Assembly: GCF_014192155.1 (NCBI RefSeq)
Contig: NZ_JACHXO010000001.1
Location: 186,001 to 250,000, forward strand
Source of the DNA: Roseateles terrae
Lineage (GTDB): Bacteria; Pseudomonadota; Gammaproteobacteria; Burkholderiales; Burkholderiaceae_C
Length of the DNA stretch: 64,000 nt
Direction of reading: 5' to 3'
Below the pieces are notes generated by a model. The model did no database searches. It worked only from the letters and a program-made list of their open reading frames with translations, and had not been told where the DNA came from. Position numbers and translations under genes: made by a program. This document shows, piece by piece, positions 58,894 to 64,000 of the stretch. Each line of letters opens with the position of its first letter. Within the stretch, counting starts at the first letter, position 1.

Positions 58894-60392
58894 GCGCCAA
58901 AGTGGTTGAGGAGCCGAGAATGGCGGAGATGCGGGGGGCTGCGAGCCGGGAGTCGCAACAACCCGTCTACGTGCCACATCATCCGGTGCGTGAGCTGCTG
59001 GATCGATATGCTGCGGTGTTCGTGGCAGCCTGGGAACGACGCAAGGAACTGGCCGGACCCAACCGCACGGCAGACGAGCTGGCCTTCCTACCTGCCGCGC
59101 TGGAACTGCAGGATACGCCGCCTCATCCGGCTCCGCGCCGCGCTGCAATCGCGATCTGCGCCCTTTTCGTAATCGTTTTGCTGTGGGCCTCCATCGGGAA
59201 GATCGACGTTGTTGCGGTGGCGCAGGGGCGAGTGATCGTCAGCGGCCGCAGCAAGACCCTCCAGCCGTTGGAGACCAGCGTGGTGCGCGAGGTCTTCGTC
59301 AAGGAAGGCGACAAAGTGAAGGCGGGACAGCTACTAATCGCGCTGGACTCGACAATGACGGAGGCGGACATCCACCGCGTTGAAACGGAGCGAGTGGCTG
59401 CGCTGTCGGAGGTCCTGCGAGCGAGGGCTCTCCTGCAGGCATTGATAGGAGGTGGCGTACCGCAGTTTACGGAGGGTGCTGTGAACTCTTTGCCGCGGGG
59501 AGATGCTAGCAGCGCGCGCTTCCTGCTGCAGAGCGAATGGGCGGACATTTCCGCGAAGCTGGCGAAGCTGCAGGCGGAGCTTGAGCGCCGTACCGCGGAG
59601 ATTGCAACGGCCAAGCAGGTGGTCGAGAAATTGCAGAGCACAGTACCGATTGCGCAGCAGCGCGAGCGAGACTACAAGACACTGAGCGACCAGGGCTTCG
59701 TTGCGGGCCATGCGGGGCAGGACCGCACGCGAGAGCGTATCGAGCAGGAGAAGGACTTGAGCACGGCGATTGCGCGCGAGCGCGAGGCGCAGGCAGCGCT
59801 TGCAGAATCGCGTGGGGAGACGGCATCGTTTCGTGCATCTACGCTGAAGATGTTGCGGGATCGGGAAGCGCAGGCGGATCTGAAGCTCAAGCAACTCGCC
59901 GATGAAAGTGCGAAGTCAAACAAGCGCAATCAGCTGACGAAGTTGACCGCCCCATTGGATGGCACGGTGCAGCAGCTAGTCGTGCACACTGCGGGCGGTG
60001 TCGTGACAGAAGCGCAGGTGCTACTAGTGCTGGTTCCCGATGAGGCCGACGTGACCGCCGAGGTTGTGCTAGAGAATAAGGACATCGGCTTCGTTCGAGT
60101 TGGTCAGCAGGCGGAGATCAAGCTCGAGACCTTTCCATACACGCGCTACGGCACGGTGGCTGCGACGGTGAAGAGCATCAGCGCGGATGCTGTCAATGAC
60201 GAGAAGCGCGGAGCGATATTTCCTGCGACACTAGTGCTAGGGAAAGGCGTTATCGATGTGGATGGAAAGCTGGTGCGTTTGGCTCCTGGAATGAATATCA
60301 CGGCTGAGATCAAGACCTCTCAACGCCGCGTAATTCGGTATCTGTTTGATCCTGTGAAGCGGCGTCTGGACGAAAGTATGAAGGAGAGGTGA
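58890..60392 (+). CDS. Type I secretion membrane-fusion protein (HlyD-like)
   Basis: 500-residue periplasmic adaptor. N-terminal cytoplasmic part of ~100 residues, one TM helix (RAAIAICALFVIVLLWASIG), biotinyl-lipoyl half motif (VAQGRVIVSGRSKTLQPLE and VREVFVKEGDKVKAGQLLIALD), a long alpha-helical coiled coil (about 185-345; AELERRTAEIATAKQVVEKL), second lipoyl half (KLTAPLDGTVQQLVVHTAGG) and beta-barrel domain (VLENKDIGFVRVGQQAEIKLETFPYTRYG). It ends RYLFDPVKRRLDESMKER, typical of HlyD. ATG overlaps the ABC stop. It should bridge to a chromosomal TolC-like channel. Confidence 0.94.
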   Translation: MSAKVVEEPRMAEMRGAASRESQQPVYVPHHPVRELLDRYAAVFVAAWERRKELAGPNRTADELAFLPAALELQDTPPHPAPRRAAIAICALFVIVLLWASIGKIDVVAVAQGRVIVSGRSKTLQPLETSVVREVFVKEGDKVKAGQLLIALDSTMTEADIHRVETERVAALSEVLRARALLQALIGGGVPQFTEGAVNSLPRGDASSARFLLQSEWADISAKLAKLQAELERRTAEIATAKQVVEKLQSTVPIAQQRERDYKTLSDQGFVAGHAGQDRTRERIEQEKDLSTAIAREREAQAALAESRGETASFRASTLKMLRDREAQADLKLKQLADESAKSNKRNQLTKLTAPLDGTVQQLVVHTAGGVVTEAQVLLVLVPDEADVTAEVVLENKDIGFVRVGQQAEIKLETFPYTRYGTVAATVKSISADAVNDEKRGAIFPATLVLGKGVIDVDGKLVRLAPGMNITAEIKTSQRRVIRYLFDPVKRRLDESMKER

Positions 60393-60406
60393 CATAACGG
60401 ATCAGG

Positions 60407-60658
60407 TCACACGAACGGGTGTTCGATGTGGTCACTGCCATCGTGGCGACGACTCGACGCCCTTCGTTTCGGTGCTTTGGGGAGAGGCAAGGCGCGTTCA
60501 GCCATCACCCGGTACACGCGCTTGGCGTTGACCCGCACAAGCGACGCAACCTTGCGTTGCCGATTCACCAGAGCGCATGCCCGCCGGTATCCATAAATCG
60601 GAAGATCTGCAATCTGCGCCTTGATCTCACTGCCCAACGCCTCGTCCTCTCTCGGCAT
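60407..60658 (-). pseudogene. IS3-family (IS2-like) OrfB fragment
   Basis: 83-residue frame with ADLPIYGYRRACALVNRQR, VNAKRVYRVMAERALPLPKAP and KRRASSRRHDG, the N-terminal part of an IS3-group OrfB before the DDE domain. It loses family similarity after HDG, so the catalytic core is missing. It stands on the opposite strand, 14 bp past the HlyD-like stop, marking the right edge of the cargo. Confidence 0.75.
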
Positions 60659-60741
60659 ACGGCCGTTACGGCCGCCTTCTACAAGTGCGGCCGGCTACGC
60701 GGCGCTTGAACATGTGACTTGCGTACGTAATTTGTAGCCGC

Positions 60742-61371
60742 TCAGGCGGTGAGTCTCGGGGTGATGTTATCGATGTCGGACCATTCGCGGCGAACCGCGG
60801 CGGGCGGACGGCCTCGATCAGTACCTTGGCCTCGGCCAGTGTGCGGAACTACTCTCGGTTGAGCAACTCGTCGCGCAGCTTGCCGTTGAAGCTTTCCACA
60901 AAGCCGTTCTGCTAGGGCTTGCCCGGCGCGATGAAGGCTGGGCCAATGCCTTCGTCGCGCACGGAGCACGCGTTGAACTCCGCGCCGTTGTCGCTGCGGA
61001 TGTGCTCGGGCTTACCGTACAGGCGCATCAGCCTCGCCAGCGTCAGGATCACATCCTGCGAGCGCAGTCGGCTGGCCGGCACGATGGCCCGACACTCCCG
61101 CGTGTGCTCTTCCGGGACGCACAGCATCTTCAGGACGCGCCCGTCCACGAACTGGTCGTGCACGAAGTCGTAGCTCCAGACGCTGTTGGGTCGCACCGCA
61201 CCGGGCAGGCGCATCTCGCAGCCGCTGCGCCGCCGGCGCGGACGCTTGCGCGGCTGATGCAGACCCGGGCTTCGCCACAGCCGCCGCACCCGGGGCTCGC
61301 CCACGTCCAGCCAGGCCGCCATGCGGCGGTAGCCGAAGCGCGGAACGTCTTGGATGGCGCCTCGAAACTAC
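60742..61371 (-). pseudogene. Second IS3-family OrfB pseudogene, with two amber codons
   Basis: Reads GAIQDVPRFGYRRMAAWLDV, RRRRSGCEMRLPGAVRPN, SVWSYDFVHDQFVDGRVLKM and EHIRSDNGAEFNA, an rve/DDE transposase with Asp residues of the core. A few codons appear lost after EFNA. The frame then meets TAG at 60912-60914 (GKP*QNGFVESFNGK) and TAG at 60849-60851 (LLNRE*FRTLAEAK). In homologs both positions are tryptophan (GKPWQNG, NREWFRT), so each TGG became TAG. The start and end also lack the usual sequence. Inactive. Confidence 0.8.
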
Positions 61372-61626
61372 GGCTGGCCGCGGCACATAGCTCTGCTCTT
61401 GGCGCGGTGGATGTCGGGGGTATTACCAGTTCATCGCTTTGGCGGAAACCATCGTGTCCGCCTCAGCGCGCCGGTTCAAGGGGAGTTCGCCGACCGCGTA
61501 CGGTGGTATGTCTTACTTTTTTCGATCACTTGTAAGGGTGAGGCGTGCGGCCGAGCTTGGCAATGGTTTATGGTGTCGATGAACTCATCGACTTTGACGT
61601 TGTATCGGTGTCGGCGACCGCCCAAT

Positions 61627-62722
61627 TTATCCCAACTTGGCAGCGACCCTCGACGCCTCCACGTGCGTTTATCGCTTGAGCATCTGCATGCTCTTGTGAC
61701 CTGTCATGGAAGCGACCTCCATCGGGTTTAGGCCCTTCTCGAACAGCCGACTTGTAGCCTCGTGCCGCAGGTCGTGGAAGCGGACGTCGGCGAGGAACCC
61801 GGCCAGGGGCCTCATGTTGCCCTCGACACAATCAGCCTTGTAGAGGGCGATGGCACGCTTCACACAGCGGCGGAAGGGATGCGACACACTGTCGCTTCGC
61901 GTCCAGTCGAACACTTTGCCGTCGAGCGTCTGGACCTTTTTTCCGTTTCTTAGCGCCTGCAACGCCGCAGCGGCCTTCGATGACAAAGCCACAGTTCGTG
62001 CCTCGCCGTTCTTTGTTTTCGGCAGATGCGCCGTGCGATTCTTGAAGTCGACGTGCTTCCAGTCGAGGCCAATAAGTTCGCCCAACCGCATACTGCTCTC
62101 CACAGCTAGAGTGATGAGCGAAGAAAGTCCGCGAGCCGGCGCCTCGTCCGGCCGGTCAGGCGGGGTGTAGGTGGACGCGTGCAACAGGTACTCGAGCTCA
62201 AGCTCGGCAATTCGGCGGTCGCGCCCTTTGGCGGTTACGGGCTTCTTCACATCGCGGACGACGTTTCGCAGGCCTTCGACGCCCCATTCGCTCACGGCGT
62301 GTCCCAACAGCTTCGACAGCGTGTTTAGGTCATGCCGCACGGTGCCAACCGACGCACCTTCCTTCAGGCGCGCATCCCGCCACTTGGCAACGTCCTGGGC
62401 GGTGAGCATCGGCACCGTCAGCTTGCCGAGCGCGTCTTTGATGCGCGCCAGACGCGGTTTTTCGCTCTTGGCCTGACCGCGAGAGGGCAGAACGTCGATC
62501 ACGTACTTGTCGACCAGGTCGGCGATGGAGCCGCCAAGTTTGTCTCCAGTAGCTGTAAGGCGACGAACTTCGGCTAGGTCGCGGCGTCCAATGGCGGCCT
62601 CGACGTCCGTCGCCCAAGCCTGCGCGTCGCGCTGGCGCTCGAAGGTGCGGCTGTAGGTTGGGAACCCCTGCGGCGGACCATGGCGCGCCATTGGTATTCG
62701 CCGCGATTCTGAATCATTGCCA
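61627..62722 (-). pseudogene. Tyrosine integrase, inactivated at its catalytic tyrosine
   Basis: XerC/phage-type integrase. From ATG at 62722, with GGAG six bases upstream, the frame reads MAMIQNRGEYQWRAMVRR and then runs into the G tract at 62665-62668, where one missing base breaks the frame. The rest continues in the next frame as FPTYSRTFERQRDAQAW, with the SAM-like core-binding region, then the catalytic domain with SSMRLGELIGLDW (Arg), RFHDLRHEATS (His-x-x-Arg) and GHKSMQMLKR. At this point homologs read RYTH; here the tyrosine codon is TAA (61669-61671), followed by THVEASRVAAKLG and a stop at 61627. Both lesions would abolish recombination. It belongs to the island defined by the 50-bp repeat. 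Confidence 0.88.
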
Positions 62723-62855
62723 TGTATGCTCCCAGGGGACTCAAACCGCCGACTTTGCCACCGTCTCAAAAGCATATTGTACCAAGTCGGTACCATAAAC
62801 TAGCCGTGGCATTGAGGGCGCTAGTGCTCATGGGAGCTTGCGGTCGACTTGCATT

Positions 62856-62905
62856 TGCCTTCTAAGCAGCAGGTCGGGGGTTCGAGTCCCTCCGGGCAGG
62901 CCAAG
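62856..62905 (+). repeat. Right attachment repeat (attR), partial tRNA-Arg copy
   Basis: Exact 50-bp copy of 52337-52386. The 5' part of the tRNA is absent, so this is not a functional tRNA. The integrase lies 133 bp to its left. Confidence 0.92.
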
Positions 62906-62996
62906 CCGTTTCATTGGCGTGTTGTCCGCCGTCGATCCCGAGCCTTATCGCTTTTTCCATCCTCCGCAGCCGCCGACAGCGCTGTGACCCAGGATG

Positions 62997-63019
62997 AAAA
63001 AAGGGGCGCCTCGCGCCCC
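62997..63019 (-). terminator. Terminator of the DUF1111 gene
   Basis: GGGGCGC / GCGCCCC stem with a 3-base loop; on the minus strand it is followed by six T. It lies 12 bp past the stop codon. Confidence 0.92.
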
Positions 63020-63030
63020 TGTTCACCTCA

Positions 63031-64000
63031 TCACAAGGTCCTCAACCACGCCAGCAGCGCCTCCCGGTCCGCCTTGGACAGCTGCTCAAACCGCTGACGC
63101 GACTTCTCGCCTTCGCCGCCGTGCCACAGGATGGCTTCCGTCAGCGTCCGCGCGCGGCCGTCGTGCAGGTAGCCCACCGCCTGACCCTGGGCCACCTTCT
63201 CGGTATACCCAATGCCCCACAGCGGCGTCGTCCGCCACATCGCGCCAGTCGCCTGGCCTTCCGGCAGCGTATCTGCCAACGCAGCACCCATGTCGTGCAG
63301 CAGCAGGTCGGTGAACGGACGGATCGTCTGTTCACGCAGTTCTGCAAACGGGTGGTTCTTGCCCGTCTTCATCTCCGCCGTGTGGCAGGCCGCGCAGCGC
63401 AGCGCATCAAACACCTTGCGGCCATTGGCCACCTGGGCGGCGTCCACGCGATGCTCATCCAGCGGTGCCACGCCCTTCGGGAATCCGCTCGGGATGCTCC
63501 GCTGTGCGGGCACTGCCAGCAGCTGCATGTACTGCGTCAGCGCCGTCAGATCGCTTTCCTGGATGCCCTTTTGCGCCGGCGCCGTGCGGCACCCTTGCGG
63601 GTCGCTCGCGCAGCTGCGGTTCGGATACACCGGCGAGGTCACCGACATGTCATTGAGCAGCGCATTGGCCACCTGATGACGGATGCTCACCTTGCTGCCC
63701 TTCGCGCCGAAGCGGCCCAGGCGCGTGGCGCCCGTCTCCGGATCGAAGGCGAAGTTGGCCTTGCCCAGCACCCCGTCCTGGTCCGGCGTGGTGCGAACGC
63801 GGGCGAGGATGTCGGCTTCTGGCACGGCTTCGAGCAGACCCACCCCCAGCAGTGGCAGGGCGGCGCGGGCCGACCACAGTTGCGGCGTCGGGCCGTCAAA
63901 CCCGAAGGTGGGCTTGCGCAGTTCCACCTTGGTGCCGTCACCCAGCGTCACGCTGGACGTCTCGAAGCCCATCACCTTCACCGCGTTGCCCCAATCCTGA
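63031..64000 (-). CDS. DUF1111 di-heme oxidoreductase-like protein (5' end missing)
   Basis: The frame stays open to the window edge, so the start and signal peptide lie outside; a GTG at 63981 is internal. About 323 residues are seen. There is one c-type heme motif, CAACH (in DALRCAACHTAEMKTG), and the family segments LPLLGVGLLEAVPEADI, RLGRFGAKG, VTSPVYPNRSCASDPQGC, TTPLWGIGYTEKV and YLHDGRARTLTEAILWHGGE. DUF1111 proteins are periplasmic di-heme peroxidase relatives; the second heme motif would be in the missing part. Codon use returns to the chromosome type. Confidence 0.9.
   Translation of the reverse strand, partial: QDWGNAVKVMGFETSSVTLGDGTKVELRKPTFGFDGPTPQLWSARAALPLLGVGLLEAVPEADILARVRTTPDQDGVLGKANFAFDPETGATRLGRFGAKGSKVSIRHQVANALLNDMSVTSPVYPNRSCASDPQGCRTAPAQKGIQESDLTALTQYMQLLAVPAQRSIPSGFPKGVAPLDEHRVDAAQVANGRKVFDALRCAACHTAEMKTGKNHPFAELREQTIRPFTDLLLHDMGAALADTLPEGQATGAMWRTTPLWGIGYTEKVAQGQAVGYLHDGRARTLTEAILWHGGEGEKSRQRFEQLSKADREALLAWLRTL

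Larger units (their letters stand above)
52387..62905. mobile_element. 10.5-kb genomic island in tRNA-Arg, with a dead integrase
   Basis: Bounded by the 50-bp att repeat, with a tyrosine integrase pseudogene at the right end, IS3 fragments at both flanks and cargo of lower GC and unlike codon use (more TTA/CTA/ATA, AT-rich spacers). Cargo: a DUF2971-like pseudogene, a metallopeptidase and exported partner, and a type I secretion ABC and HlyD pair. Lies between the OPT transporter and a DUF1111 gene, both chromosomal in character. The stretch 61372-61626 shows nothing recognisable. Confidence 0.9.

Noticed and set aside
62856-62905. Second tRNA-Arg gene
   Set aside because: Only the 3' part is present; the D-arm and 5' acceptor strand are missing. 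It is the att copy.
22473-62905. TAG used as a sense codon in this organism
   Set aside because: All in-frame TAG cases are in decayed or mobile genes; intact chromosomal genes show none, so decay is the simpler reading.

Overview
The window is high-GC chromosomal DNA from a betaproteobacterium, most likely a Burkholderiales member near Roseateles/Mitsuaria/Rubrivivax. The assignment rests on protein flavour, the trxA-rho-rpmE gene order, an AddAB-type recombination pair, and a cold-shock gene followed by an IF-1 gene. It is inference; no species can be named from the sequence alone.

Layout. 1-3430: end of the phosphate regulon (pstB-phoU-phoB-phoR). 3576-5706: a secreted hypothetical protein and a GT39/ArnT-like membrane glycosyltransferase. 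5893-8369: ribosomal protein L31 type B, Rho and thioredoxin. 8532-15417: five tandem 14-bp repeats, then an AddB-like nuclease and an AddA-like helicase/nuclease. 15445-15521: tRNA-Pro(TGG). 15655-22459: three chemoreceptors, a hemerythrin and an XRE regulator; the regulator's upstream DUF4258-like partner (22473-22777) is broken and has no intact reading frame. 23013-29878: a hypothetical protein, an acyltransferase, a TonB-dependent receptor, an APC permease and a PepSY membrane protein. 30082-34404: a PhoX-type phosphatase, CspA-like protein, IF-1 and a DUF481 outer-membrane protein. 34898-38631: proVWX osmoprotectant uptake. 38622-45520: a FCD/GntR regulator, a perfect palindromic operator candidate, and a 5-oxoproline uptake and hydrolysis operon (DUF969-DUF979-pxpA-pxpBC fusion-biotin carboxylase/BCCP). 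45581-52196: a VOC protein, a uronate dehydrogenase/TRAP operon with its own operator-like palindrome, and an OPT transporter.

52308-62905 is a 10.5-kb genomic island integrated in tRNA-Arg(TCT). The tRNA is intact on the left; an exact 50-bp copy of its 3' part marks the right end. The cargo has lower GC and different codon use from its neighbours. It holds a type I secretion ABC transporter and membrane-fusion protein. Divergent from these are a Sec-exported cysteine-rich protein and a leaderless HExxH metallopeptidase, fused head to tail without a spacer. This is the best candidate for an undescribed system: a type I-secreted metalloprotease with a periplasmic partner. Around the cargo lie IS3-family fragments, a truncated DUF2971-like gene and a dead tyrosine integrase. 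The integrase has an N-terminal frameshift, and its catalytic tyrosine codon reads TAA, so the island appears stranded. The window ends in a DUF1111 di-heme protein on the chromosome side.
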